Below, piece after piece: positions 1 through 7,768 of a stretch of DNA of 64,000 nt. Source of the stretch: Nostoc sp. FACHB-892 (lineage in GTDB: Bacteria; Cyanobacteriota; Cyanobacteriia; Cyanobacteriales; Nostocaceae); the NCBI RefSeq assembly GCF_014698795.1, contig NZ_JACJTR010000007.1, forward strand, positions 124,001 through 188,000. The letters run 5' to 3'. The notes beneath the pieces were generated by a model. That model did no database searches and had not been told where the DNA came from. It was given only the letters and a program-made list of their open reading frames with translations. Position 1 is the first letter of the stretch. The number at the start of each line of letters is the position of its first letter. A program made the translations under genes and the position numbers.

Positions 1-347
1 GCAAAAACGTGTGTTAAGTTTCTTTTCGTCGTATTTTGTTAAATTTGCTTGGAGCAGAAGAAATTAGCAATTAGGTAACACGTTGACAAAAGACATCTCC
101 AGAAATTAATTCTGCGTTACCTGAAACCCTTGTAAGACCTTGCATTGCAACGTCTCTATAATCTTTTTCACTCCTATGTCGAAAATAGATAAAATCTGTT
201 GGATGCCTTGTCTGCAACAACCAAATTATACCGCGTTTATACTTAAACGGGCATAAGTATACTAAAATATAAGCTCATCTTTTATTTTAAAGACGTAGGC
301 AAAATAATATATATTAATCTTTTTTATCAACTCTATGCAGAGGAGCA
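1..347. other. Intergenic stretch, no gene seen
   Basis: AT-rich DNA with no convincing reading frame. Near 143-165 it contains a fragment ending in CAACGTCTCT, similar to the one near 42835-42857; this looks like a dispersed intergenic repeat. The upstream gene is outside the window. Confidence 0.5.
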
Positions 348-671
348 TCAATTCGTCAATTGTATAGCAAGAGAATGCTTAACAATATTAGCCAACTCTT
401 GTAACTGGCTTATCGCTTCTGCACCCTCTAACTTCATTAATTCGCGATCGTCCCACAATTCCATCCAGGTTATCCCGTAATCAGACACTAAAAACCGAAT
501 CAGGTGTTTTTCTCCCAGGCTAACCATAAATGAAGCACTCTGCATTTGGTCACCGCATATATAACAAGACGCAGTATAGCCACGCCGCTCAAGTATAATT
601 GTCAAGGCTTGCAGGTTCATTACCAAGTCTTGGGCGAATTCCTGATGCTGTTGCGCTAATCTTAAAAACAC
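348..671 (-). CDS. Hypothetical protein, 107 aa
   Basis: Small soluble protein that I do not recognise. It reads from a GTG start at 669-671, supported by an AGGAGAG ribosome binding site five bases upstream. The N-terminal third is helical (LAQQHQEFAQDLVMNLQAL). A CYICGDQ stretch gives one Cys-x-x-Cys pair that could bind metal or form a disulfide, and the rest looks like mixed alpha/beta (FMVSLGEKHLIRFLVSDYG). There is no signal peptide or membrane segment. It stands alone, convergent to nothing, about 140 bp from the gluconokinase gene on the same strand. A separate promoter is likely. No function is proposed. Confidence 0.6.
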   Translation of the reverse strand: MFLRLAQQHQEFAQDLVMNLQALTIILERRGYTASCYICGDQMQSASFMVSLGEKHLIRFLVSDYGITWMELWDDRELMKLEGAEAISQLQELANIVKHSLAIQLTN

Positions 672-809
672 TTTTTCTCTCCTACCACTCCACTTATGTG
701 GTTAATTTTAAAATTTCTTTAGATTTACGTCCGACGTAATTTAATTACCAAAAGTTCCTGTTTTCGTAAAGACGTGATTAATTTTAATCTTGCGTTTGTA
801 ACCAATAAG

Positions 810-1310
810 CTAAATTCCTAAAGCCGTTCTAATGTTTTGGACAATTATCTGGGGTGGTTGTGCAACATCCATAGATAAGATGTTTAATGGCTCTTCAAGA
901 GTATTAAACTGACTGTTGAGGAGTTTTTCACTCATGTAATGATTGCTACGCTCTTGCAGCCGCTTTTGAATCAACTCATAAGACCCTTTGAGGTAAACTA
1001 GCTTGATGCGTTCGCTATCCAATACCAGAAATTGCCGATAACTATCTTTTAGAGCCGAACACGCCAGCACCACATTTTTATTTTCTTGCAGCCAATGTTT
1101 TATAGCTGTTTGTAAATCTTGCAACCAAGGCATCCTGTCAGCTTCACTTAGAGGGATACCGCACCGCATTTTCTCAACATTCTCTGGCGAGTGGAAAGCA
1201 TCAGCATCGCTAAATTCCCATTCTAACAAGTCTGCTAAGAGTTTTCCTATTGTGGTTTTGCCAGAGCCAGATACACCCATTACGATAATAATCATTGACT
1301 GCTTAATCAT
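810..1310 (-). CDS. gntK: Gluconokinase (GntK family)
   Basis: ATP-dependent kinase converting D-gluconate to 6-phosphogluconate in the cytoplasm, feeding the oxidative pentose phosphate pathway. The 166-residue length is typical for the single-domain GntK family. Walker A is GVSGSGKTT at residues 12-20, followed by the family-typical SDADAFHSPENVEKM and GIPLSEADRMPWL segments that shape the gluconate site. It diverges from a LacI-type regulator, and a perfect palindrome (1452-1465) lies in the shared upstream region, so control by that repressor is likely. Across the operator lie uxaC, an SDR mannonate oxidoreductase and a LarA homologue. This suggests gluconate is produced inside the cell from glucuronate, not only imported. 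Other small P-loop kinases such as shikimate kinase are less likely given the DADxFH motif. Confidence 0.9.
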   Translation of the reverse strand: MIKQSMIIIVMGVSGSGKTTIGKLLADLLEWEFSDADAFHSPENVEKMRCGIPLSEADRMPWLQDLQTAIKHWLQENKNVVLACSALKDSYRQFLVLDSERIKLVYLKGSYELIQKRLQERSNHYMSEKLLNSQFNTLEEPLNILSMDVAQPPQIIVQNIRTALGI

Positions 1311-1451
1311 ATTTTACTTAAGAAAAGTTAAGTTATTGAAATCGAGGTAGAAGTCAGGACTACTGATAACAATTTACTCAAGCTACTTGTCCACCTAGTT
1401 AATTTTTTACAGTTTGACAAATAACGATTATTTTCTATAATAAAATATATA

Positions 1452-1465
1452 TGCACACGTGTGCA
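1452..1465. promoter_or_regulatory. Candidate LacI-family operator (perfect palindrome)
   Basis: TGCACACGTGTGCA is a perfect 14-bp palindrome centred on CG, the architecture usual for LacI/GalR-family operators. It lies between the divergent gluconokinase and lacI genes, 142 bp from the gntK start. I saw no second copy upstream of uxaC. Assignment to the adjacent regulator is an inference from position and symmetry. Confidence 0.6.
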
Positions 1466-1480
1466 ATAATTAAAACTTAA

Positions 1481-1721
1481 GAGGATGTTTGAAAAGTCCT
1501 CTTGCCGATATCAAAAGTTCTAAATCCTCTAAATCCACGGCACTTGCTCCACTTTGGTAAACCCCTTCTCTACGGAAGGCGCTAGCCTCTCCCTTTGGGA
1601 GAAGACCACAGTGGCTTCCCTAAAAAAGGGGGACTTTGATTCCGGTTCCCCGCTTTTTAAGGGGGTTAAGGAGGATCTAAAAATGCCTAAAGTCACAACG
1701 AAAAACTTTTCAAACAACCTC
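1481..1721. mobile_element. MITE-like element with 17-bp terminal inverted repeats
   Basis: The ends read GAGGATGTTTGAAAAGT (1481-1497) and its inverted copy at 1705-1721 with one mismatch. Both ends are flanked by TAA, consistent with a 3-bp target duplication. No transposase is encoded; the one long frame inside is repeat-derived. The inside contains G- or C-rich hairpin-forming pieces, including AAGGAGGATCT, related to the intergenic repeat at 20360-20445. GAG-starting ends with a TNA duplication resemble IS5-family (IS1031-group) elements, so mobilisation in trans by such a transposase is plausible. It ends 11 bp before the lacI start. Confidence 0.6.
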
Positions 1722-1732
1722 TAAGATAAAAA

Positions 1733-2767
1733 ATGAATAAACGAAGAATTTCTATTGAAGATATTGCTCGGAGAGCAGGCGTTTCTCATTCTACTGTTTC
1801 ACGTGCTTTGCGAGATAACGCTCTTATTAGCCCTAAAGTGCGAGAAGAAATTAAGCAACTGGCGCAAGAAATGAACTATGTGCCGAATGCGATCGCTCAA
1901 AGCTTGCAAAATAAACGCACTAATACTATTGGAGTAGTAGTAACTTCAATAGCAGATCCCTTTTTTGCTGAGGTAGTAGATGGAATTGAACAGATAGCTA
2001 GACCCGCAGGCTTGAGTGTTTTGTTAAGTGCTTCACACCGAGATTTTGAGCAGGAAATAGCAGCTATAAATACTTTTCATCGCCGGAGAGTGGACGGAAT
2101 CTTAGTAGCCGACTCACGAATTAGTAAACAGCACACTAAGCAACTGACACAAATTGCAGTGCCAACAGTTCTAATTAACAGCCAGACTGAAGAGCAATCA
2201 GAAATATTTCACTCAGTGGCAATAGACGATCGCTTAGGTGCTAGATTAGCCACAGAGCATTTAATAAGTCTGGGACATACCGCTATTGGTTATCTAGGTG
2301 TAGGCGATCGCAGCAGGTCGAATCAGCAACGCCTAGAAGGATATCAAATGGCTCTTGCTGAAGCTGGTTTACCACAAAATCCTGATTGGGTTGCAATTAG
2401 TGACCAAGAGAATATCAGAACCAGCGATGTTACGACTGGGCAACAAATGCTATTTAAACTATTAGCTGCTGAGGTAACAGGCATCTTTTGTTACAACGAT
2501 ATGGTGGCGATCGGCGCTTTGTTAGCCTGCCAAGAACTAGGTATTTTAGTACCGCGAAGTTTAAGCTTGGTTGGATTTGATGGTATTGCTTTGGGCTGTT
2601 ACGTTACACCTGCACTGACGACAGTCAGCCAACCAATGTTAGAAATTGGTGGCTATGCCATGCAAATGTTACTCGATTTATTAGAAGAAAAAACTGTAGA
2701 AAACCGCGTTTTATCTCCTTCTCTATTACAGCGTGGCAGTAGTGCAGCATTAACAAAGTCATCTTAA
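1733..2767 (+). CDS. LacI-family transcriptional regulator
   Basis: A 344-residue repressor with an N-terminal LacI helix-turn-helix (ISIEDIARRAGVSHSTVSRAL, residues 6-26) and hinge (YVPNAIAQSL), then a periplasmic-binding-protein-like effector domain (residues about 62-335, beginning NTIGVVVTSIADPFFAEVV). The effector is probably a sugar acid or its phosphate, judged from the divergent gluconokinase and downstream uxaC, uxuB and larA-like genes; this is inference. No good Shine-Dalgarno sequence precedes the ATG, because the end of a MITE-like element abuts the gene and separates it from the palindromic operator. It may be autoregulated through 1452-1465. The 175-bp gap to uxaC suggests a separate uxaC promoter or read-through. 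Confidence 0.9.
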   Translation: MNKRRISIEDIARRAGVSHSTVSRALRDNALISPKVREEIKQLAQEMNYVPNAIAQSLQNKRTNTIGVVVTSIADPFFAEVVDGIEQIARPAGLSVLLSASHRDFEQEIAAINTFHRRRVDGILVADSRISKQHTKQLTQIAVPTVLINSQTEEQSEIFHSVAIDDRLGARLATEHLISLGHTAIGYLGVGDRSRSNQQRLEGYQMALAEAGLPQNPDWVAISDQENIRTSDVTTGQQMLFKLLAAEVTGIFCYNDMVAIGALLACQELGILVPRSLSLVGFDGIALGCYVTPALTTVSQPMLEIGGYAMQMLLDLLEEKTVENRVLSPSLLQRGSSAALTKSS

Positions 2768-2942
2768 ACCATATCTACCGTCAATAACTCCACCCTAAAC
2801 TTTAATCCGTTGGTTCATTGGTTTTGAGGCTGGGGCTTGGGTAGTCAAACTGAATTGAAAAAATTGGAAATTCTTACTTTCTGCATGAGGCAAATTCATA
2901 TTTTCACTCAGCAATACTAAAAATTTTAAGCAAACAAAAATT

Positions 2943-4361
2943 ATGTTAACCAAAAAACCAAGTTTATCTCCCGATCGCTGCTTTTCTCCAGAACCAGTTC
3001 AAAGACAACTAGCTCATCAATTTTTTGACAGCATCTCTGCGCTACCCCTAGTCTGTCCACATGGGCACGTTGATCCAGCCTTGTTAGCTAATCCCGCAGC
3101 CCGTTTTGGTTCACCGACCGAATTATTTATTATCCCTGATCACTACCTTTTGCGAATGCTCTATAGTCGGGGCGTGCCTCTGCAAGCTTTGGGCATACCT
3201 ACTAGTGATGCACCAACAGAAACAGACCATCGCAAAATCTGGCAATTGTTCGCCGAACATTTTTATCTATTTCGAGGTACTCCGTCCGGGTTGTGGCTCA
3301 AAGACGAACTAACTAATGTCTTTGGCGTAGATGAACCTTTAAACTCTCGCAATGCCGGACATATCTATGATTACCTGGAACGTCTGTTAGCTTTGCCTGA
3401 GTTCTCCCCTTGTGCTTTATTTAAACGCTTTAACATCGAAGTGCTTTGTACTACCGATGCAGCTAGTGATAACCTAGATAATCAGCGATCGCTCCACGAA
3501 CAAGGTTTTACTCAAATCAGACCAACTTTTCGACCAGATGCAGTAGTTAACCTAGATGCTCCTAGTTGGCGCGAAAATCTTACTAAATTGGAAAGCGCTG
3601 TAGGTAGAGAAATTAGCACTTACGCCACTTTTGTGCAAGCTTTAGAAGAACGTCGGGCTTTCTTCAAAAAAATGGGCGCAACGGCTACGGATCAAAGTGC
3701 GGCTACACCTTATACCACACGCCTTTCTGACCACGAAGCAGAAGCTATCTTTTCTAGAGCATTAATCGGCAAGCTGAATCCAGGAGATGTAGAGCATTTT
3801 ACCGGTCATATATTCATGGAAATGGCTCGGATGAGTGTAGAAGATGGCTTAGTGATGCAAATGCATTGTGGTGTTATGCGTAACCACAACCCGGCTTTCT
3901 TTGAGAGGTTTGGATCTGATAAAGGTGCTGATATTCCGTTGAAAATAGAATGGACTCAAAATCTGCGTCCGTTGTTGTCAGCTTACGGTGATGACAAGCG
4001 CTTTAGTTTAATTCTTTTTGGCATGGATGAAAGCACTTACAGCCGAGAATTGGCTCCACTAGCCGGTCATTATCCCACTGTATTGCTTGGCCCGCCTTGG
4101 TGGTTTCATGACAGCGTAAATGGCATGGAACGCTACTTCAATCAGGTAATGGAAACTGCTGGACTTTATAACACTGCCGGGTTTAATGATGATACCCGCG
4201 CTTTCGTTTCTATTCCGGCTCGTCATACAGTCTGGCGGCGAGTAGCTTGTAATTGGTTAGCTGGATTGGTAACACGGGGATTAGTCGAGGAAGAGGAAGG
4301 GTATGATATGGCCCGCGCTTTAGCTTACGACCTCGCTAAGAGTGCTTACAAACTGGACTAA
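2943..4361 (+). CDS. uxaC: Glucuronate isomerase (uronate isomerase)
   Basis: Isomerises D-glucuronate to D-fructuronate (and galacturonate to tagaturonate). It belongs to the amidohydrolase superfamily and is full length at 472 residues. Seen in sequence: the metal-binding HGHVDP motif near residue 39, the conserved FTGHIFMEMARMSVEDGLVMQMHCGVMRNHN segment with its catalytic histidines (each half is diagnostic), and a C-terminal GFNDDTRAF segment. It is the first structural gene after lacI. A 290-bp repeat-rich gap separates it from the SDR gene downstream. No uronate transporter or uxuA is visible in the window, so the product fructuronate most likely goes to the neighbouring SDR enzyme. Confidence 0.93.
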   Translation: MLTKKPSLSPDRCFSPEPVQRQLAHQFFDSISALPLVCPHGHVDPALLANPAARFGSPTELFIIPDHYLLRMLYSRGVPLQALGIPTSDAPTETDHRKIWQLFAEHFYLFRGTPSGLWLKDELTNVFGVDEPLNSRNAGHIYDYLERLLALPEFSPCALFKRFNIEVLCTTDAASDNLDNQRSLHEQGFTQIRPTFRPDAVVNLDAPSWRENLTKLESAVGREISTYATFVQALEERRAFFKKMGATATDQSAATPYTTRLSDHEAEAIFSRALIGKLNPGDVEHFTGHIFMEMARMSVEDGLVMQMHCGVMRNHNPAFFERFGSDKGADIPLKIEWTQNLRPLLSAYGDDKRFSLILFGMDESTYSRELAPLAGHYPTVLLGPPWWFHDSVNGMERYFNQVMETAGLYNTAGFNDDTRAFVSIPARHTVWRRVACNWLAGLVTRGLVEEEEGYDMARALAYDLAKSAYKLD

Positions 4362-4651
4362 TACCAATTTTCCCAAATCAAGCTATTAAAATTAGCTCTT
4401 TCAAGGTGATTCGAAAAATCTCTTTTTTTCTCTCTGCGCTCGCGGTTTAAAAGTAATTTATTTAACCACAGAGGCGCAGAGAAGCCAGTGCGTTGGGCGG
4501 GTTCCCCGACTTGTAGCAACTGGCGCGACACAGAGTAAATAGCTCGAACAAGAATTTATTAACCAAACTTTTTACCTACCTTGAAAAGGTTAGTCCTAAT
4601 ATTGATTTTTTAATTACGAATTACGAATTACGAATTACGAATTGAAACAAG
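4362..4651. repeat. Intergenic dispersed repeats plus 7-bp STRR
   Basis: The gap between uxaC and the SDR gene holds cyanobacterial-type dispersed repeats: an AACCACAGAGGCGCAGAG piece near 4465, then a segment with GGGCGGGTTCCCCGACTTG. A 7-bp tandem repeat, AATTACG x4 plus AATT, lies at 4612-4643 and ends only 8 bp before the SDR start codon. No gene is seen. Confidence 0.7.
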
Positions 4652-5488
4652 ATGTCAAACTTAATTTTAAATAAACTTTTTAGTTTAAAAGAGCAGGTAG
4701 CAGTCGTCACAGGCGGCTCTGGTGTGCTTGGTGGGGCTATGGCACGGGGTTTAGCCCTTGCTGGAGCGCGAGTCGTGGTTTTGGGTCGCAATGAAGCAAG
4801 GGCGGGTGCAGTAGTAGCTGATATTACTGCTAATGGTGGAGAAAGCATAGCTGTGCTGGCAGATGTTAGCGATCGCTCCCAATTAGAAATAGCCAGGGAT
4901 GTAATTATACAGCGTTGGGGTCAAATAGATATTTTGGTAAACATGGCTGGCGGTAATATTCCGGCTGCCACAATTACCCCTGATGCGACTATCTTTGATA
5001 TGCCACACGCGGCTTTTGAGGAAGTAGTTAGCTTAAACTTACTCGGTACTCTACTACCCAGCCAAGTTTTTGGTCAAGCAATGATAGAAAAAAACCAGCC
5101 CTATGGTTGTATTGTCAATATTTCTTCTATGTCTGCAATTCGGGTGATCAGCCGTGTGGTTGGCTATTCAGCTGCTAAAGCCGGGATAGATAACTTTACT
5201 CGCTGGTTAGCCGTCGAACTCGCCCAAAAGTATGGAGATGGAATGCGAGTAAATGCGATCGCGCCAGGTTTCTTTATTGGGGAACAAAATCGAGATTTAC
5301 TCCTAAATACAGATGGCAGTTTGACCGTTCGCGGGCAAAAAATTATCGAGCATACCCCCGCCGGACGTTTTGGAAAACCGGATGAATTACTCAGCACCTT
5401 AATCTGGTTATGCAGTTCTGGTTCTAGTTTCGTCAACGGAGTCGTTGTACCTGTAGACGGTGGGTTTAGTATCTACAGTGGAGTTTAA
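4652..5488 (+). CDS. uxuB: SDR-family D-mannonate oxidoreductase (fructuronate reductase)
   Basis: A 278-residue classical short-chain dehydrogenase. It has the nucleotide-binding TGGSGVLG at residues 20-27, NMAGG at 97-101, catalytic Ser158/159 and YSAAK with Tyr172 and Lys176, and a C-terminal VNGVVVPVDGGFS. The length and the long insertion after NMAGG fit the SDR-type mannonate oxidoreductases (Bacillus YjmF-like), which reduce D-fructuronate to D-mannonate with NAD(P)H. Substrate assignment rests on context: it lies between uxaC and a LarA homologue, and the next gene starts 2 bp after its stop, so the two are surely co-transcribed. A gluconate 5-dehydrogenase activity is the main alternative. 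Confidence 0.78.
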   Translation: MSNLILNKLFSLKEQVAVVTGGSGVLGGAMARGLALAGARVVVLGRNEARAGAVVADITANGGESIAVLADVSDRSQLEIARDVIIQRWGQIDILVNMAGGNIPAATITPDATIFDMPHAAFEEVVSLNLLGTLLPSQVFGQAMIEKNQPYGCIVNISSMSAIRVISRVVGYSAAKAGIDNFTRWLAVELAQKYGDGMRVNAIAPGFFIGEQNRDLLLNTDGSLTVRGQKIIEHTPAGRFGKPDELLSTLIWLCSSGSSFVNGVVVPVDGGFSIYSGV

Positions 5489-5490
5489 TC

Positions 5491-6747
5491 ATGTATTCAC
5501 TGGCTGTAACTTACGGGACACTTTCAGATCAGCAAGTTTCCGAGCTAGTTCATCAAGCTTTGGCAGATCCTAAGTTGGATGGACAGCGTATTTTAGTATT
5601 AATTCCAGATGGCACTCGTACTGCTCCCATCCCTCAAATGTTTCGATTGCTTCATCAAGAGTTGGGTAAAAGGGTAGCGGCTCTAGATTTTTTGATCGCT
5701 CTGGGTACACATAATCCCTTGAGTCAAGAACAAATCAATCGCTTGGTGGGGGTGACACAGGAGGAGCGAGAGACAATCTTTAAAAAAGTTCAGATATTTA
5801 ACCACCTTTGGAATGAACCGAATACCTTTATTTCTTGTGGAGTAATTTCGGCAGATGAAATAGCAGATATCAGCCGGGGAATGCTACATCAGGCAGTTGA
5901 AGTCCGTGTCAACAAACTGGTAACAGAATACGATTTAATAATGGTTTGCGGCCCAGTTTTTCCACACGAAGTTGTCGGTTTCTCTGGTGGGAATAAATAC
6001 TTTTTTCCCGGCATTGGTGGTCAGGAAGTAATTGATATATCACATTGGTTAGGTGCATTAATCACCTGTTACGAGATTATTGGTACACCGGGAATAACAC
6101 CAGTTCGACGCTTGATTAACCGAGCCGCTAACCTGATTTCTACCCCGAAACTTTGCTTGGCGATGGTGGTTGCACCCAAAACAAATCAGCTAGCTGGACT
6201 TTACATAGATCAACCAGAGTCAGCCTGGGAAGCTGCTGCAAAATTATCAGCCAAACTGCATATTAAATATGTAGATCAGCCTTTTAAACAAGTGCTTTCA
6301 GTAATGCCCCGAATGTATGACGACATTTGGACAGCAGCTAAAGGAATGTACAAGCTAGAGCCAGTAGTGGCCGACGGAGGCGAAGTAATTATATACGCCC
6401 CTCACATTACCGAATTTAGCTATACACATGGCGAAATTCTAGCCCAAATTGGTTATCATGTGCGGGATTACTTCCTCAAACAGTGGGATAAATTCCAAGA
6501 GTATCCCGGTGGAGTGCTGGCCCATAGTACTCATTTAAAAGGTATGGGTACATTTGATCCGATAAAAGGGGAACAAGCGCGGATTTGTGTGATTTTAGCT
6601 ACTGGTATTTCTGCTGAACGGTGTGTTGCTCATAACTTGAACTATCGTGATCCGGCTACTATTAGACCTTCTGAATGGGCTAACCGCGAGGATGAAGGTA
6701 TCTTGCTTGTGCCAAAGGCTGGCGAAATACTATACCGTACAATTTGA
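5491..6747 (+). CDS. LarA-superfamily racemase/epimerase, probable mannonate/gluconate 2-epimerase
   Basis: A 418-residue protein of the lactate-racemase (LarA, DUF2088) superfamily, which uses the nickel-pincer nucleotide cofactor to invert hydroxyl carbons next to a carboxylate. Key positions are present: DGTRTAP (40-46), His105 in FNHLW, His159 and Lys169 in PHEVVGFSGGNKYFFPG (the lysine that anchors the cofactor in LarA), and His185 in DISHW. It is directly coupled to the SDR mannonate oxidoreductase. The superfamily is reported to include D-gluconate 2-epimerases. With gluconokinase across the operator and no mannonate dehydratase in view, epimerisation of D-mannonate to D-gluconate is the best inference; lactate racemase is less likely. 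LarB, LarC and LarE would have to be encoded elsewhere. Confidence 0.8.
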   Translation: MYSLAVTYGTLSDQQVSELVHQALADPKLDGQRILVLIPDGTRTAPIPQMFRLLHQELGKRVAALDFLIALGTHNPLSQEQINRLVGVTQEERETIFKKVQIFNHLWNEPNTFISCGVISADEIADISRGMLHQAVEVRVNKLVTEYDLIMVCGPVFPHEVVGFSGGNKYFFPGIGGQEVIDISHWLGALITCYEIIGTPGITPVRRLINRAANLISTPKLCLAMVVAPKTNQLAGLYIDQPESAWEAAAKLSAKLHIKYVDQPFKQVLSVMPRMYDDIWTAAKGMYKLEPVVADGGEVIIYAPHITEFSYTHGEILAQIGYHVRDYFLKQWDKFQEYPGGVLAHSTHLKGMGTFDPIKGEQARICVILATGISAERCVAHNLNYRDPATIRPSEWANREDEGILLVPKAGEILYRTI

Positions 6748-6840
6748 CATCCTCCCCGCCGTAAACGGCGGAGATTCCTAAACTTTACAATTTAGGTTTC
6801 TGTTTCTTTCCCTTACGGGTATTTCGCAACAGCCCATAAT
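6748..6840 (-). mobile_element. Orphan IS200/IS605-type end (hairpin remnant)
   Basis: On the minus strand this reads as a typical right end of a cyanobacterial tnpB-carrying element. It has a perfect 7-bp stem, CCGCCGT/ACGGCGG, at 6756-6771 with a two-base loop, preceded by a second small hairpin around 6780-6800 (TTTACAATTTAGG region) and followed by GAGGATGTC. No tnpA or tnpB is present in the window, so this is a remnant or non-autonomous copy. It begins at the base after the larA-like stop codon. Confidence 0.45.
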
Positions 6841-6855
6841 TAGTGAAGTTATTTA

Positions 6856-7650
6856 TTAAGACAAATTATTCGGGTCAATACCCTGAGATTGCAAATAAGC
6901 AATCAGCCGTTCTTTTTGCTGGCGTTCTTGTTCAGCGCGTTGGTGTTCTTGTTCAGCGCGTTGGCGTTCTTGTTCAGCACGTTGGCGTTCTTGTTCAATC
7001 TGTTCTACAGCCCACGGTAATAAATTACCAGCTTGATCCCACCAGCGCAACCAATAACCACTTCGCCCTTCTTTTGTTCCTTGCCAAGTTCCCAAAAATA
7101 AGCCCATTACATCAATCCAATGGCGGCCATTTTCGTCGGGTTGCTTTAACTCATAGCGTTTATTTTCCAGTTCATAGAATTCTAATAAACCGCCATCTGG
7201 TTCAAAAATTACGTAGATGGGAATCTGCAAAATTTGCTCGTAGAAAAACCATTTTCCTGGTGGATAAGTTCGCTTGACTGAATATTCTCCACCTTCAGTA
7301 TCGGATAAAAATTCGATGGCGATCACTGGGATATCCCCTTCTAAATTGGGTGTATAACTTTTGCGATTACCCACAACTTGATTAACCGACGGCACATAAA
7401 CCCAGTCAGGTGCTTTGGCAATAAATTGGCCGTTGACTGTCGCACAAAGACCAAAGTTTGAAGCTATCAACATCTGGGGTTGGATAAATCCACTGATTTC
7501 TAAGCTTTCACGCAAAGCACCAGCCAGAAGTGGCTGACCTGTGTTCTCCACTGGTTCATCCTCTAGTTTAAAATCCTTGGGTAAGGCTTCCCAAGAAATT
7601 ACCAGTTCAGTTTGGGATTTGGCTTCACTGAGTTGGGTTGCCATAAACAC
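6856..7650 (-). CDS. Uma2-family (DUF820) nuclease-fold protein
   Basis: A 264-residue member of the Uma2 family, abundant in cyanobacteria, with a restriction-endonuclease-like (PD-(D/E)xK) fold. Family-typical pieces are WVYVPSVNQV, a DIPVIAIEFLSDTEG segment carrying the acidic/core catalytic strand, and PIYVIFEPDGGLLEFYEL. The C terminus (about 205-245) is a charged heptad repeat of QRAEQER type, encoded by 21-bp DNA repeats and ending in the common Uma2 tail LQSQGIDPNNL. The cellular role of this family is unknown. The gene is convergent with the larA-like gene and divergent from the FUSC transporter; nothing links it to either. Confidence 0.85.
   Translation of the reverse strand: MFMATQLSEAKSQTELVISWEALPKDFKLEDEPVENTGQPLLAGALRESLEISGFIQPQMLIASNFGLCATVNGQFIAKAPDWVYVPSVNQVVGNRKSYTPNLEGDIPVIAIEFLSDTEGGEYSVKRTYPPGKWFFYEQILQIPIYVIFEPDGGLLEFYELENKRYELKQPDENGRHWIDVMGLFLGTWQGTKEGRSGYWLRWWDQAGNLLPWAVEQIEQERQRAEQERQRAEQEHQRAEQERQQKERLIAYLQSQGIDPNNLS
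6923..7006. repeat. 21-bp coding tandem repeat in the Uma2 gene
   Basis: Four 21-bp units (CGTTCTTGTTCAGCGCGTTG-like) encode the heptad QRAEQER on the minus strand. Being a multiple of three, unit gain or loss would change coiled-coil length without a frameshift. Confidence 0.85.
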
Positions 7651-7768
7651 AGCATGAATTTATTTTTAATCTTATCGCTTGCCATACCAGGATCAAAAAA
7701 AGGCGCAGAAAACCCGCCTCTCTATTTAACTAAAAACTTCAAATTATTCAAATTTTTTAACAAAAACA

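Noticed and set aside
1529..1717. 62-codon minus-strand frame upstream of lacI
   Set aside because: Lies entirely within the MITE-like element and is made of dispersed-repeat sequence.
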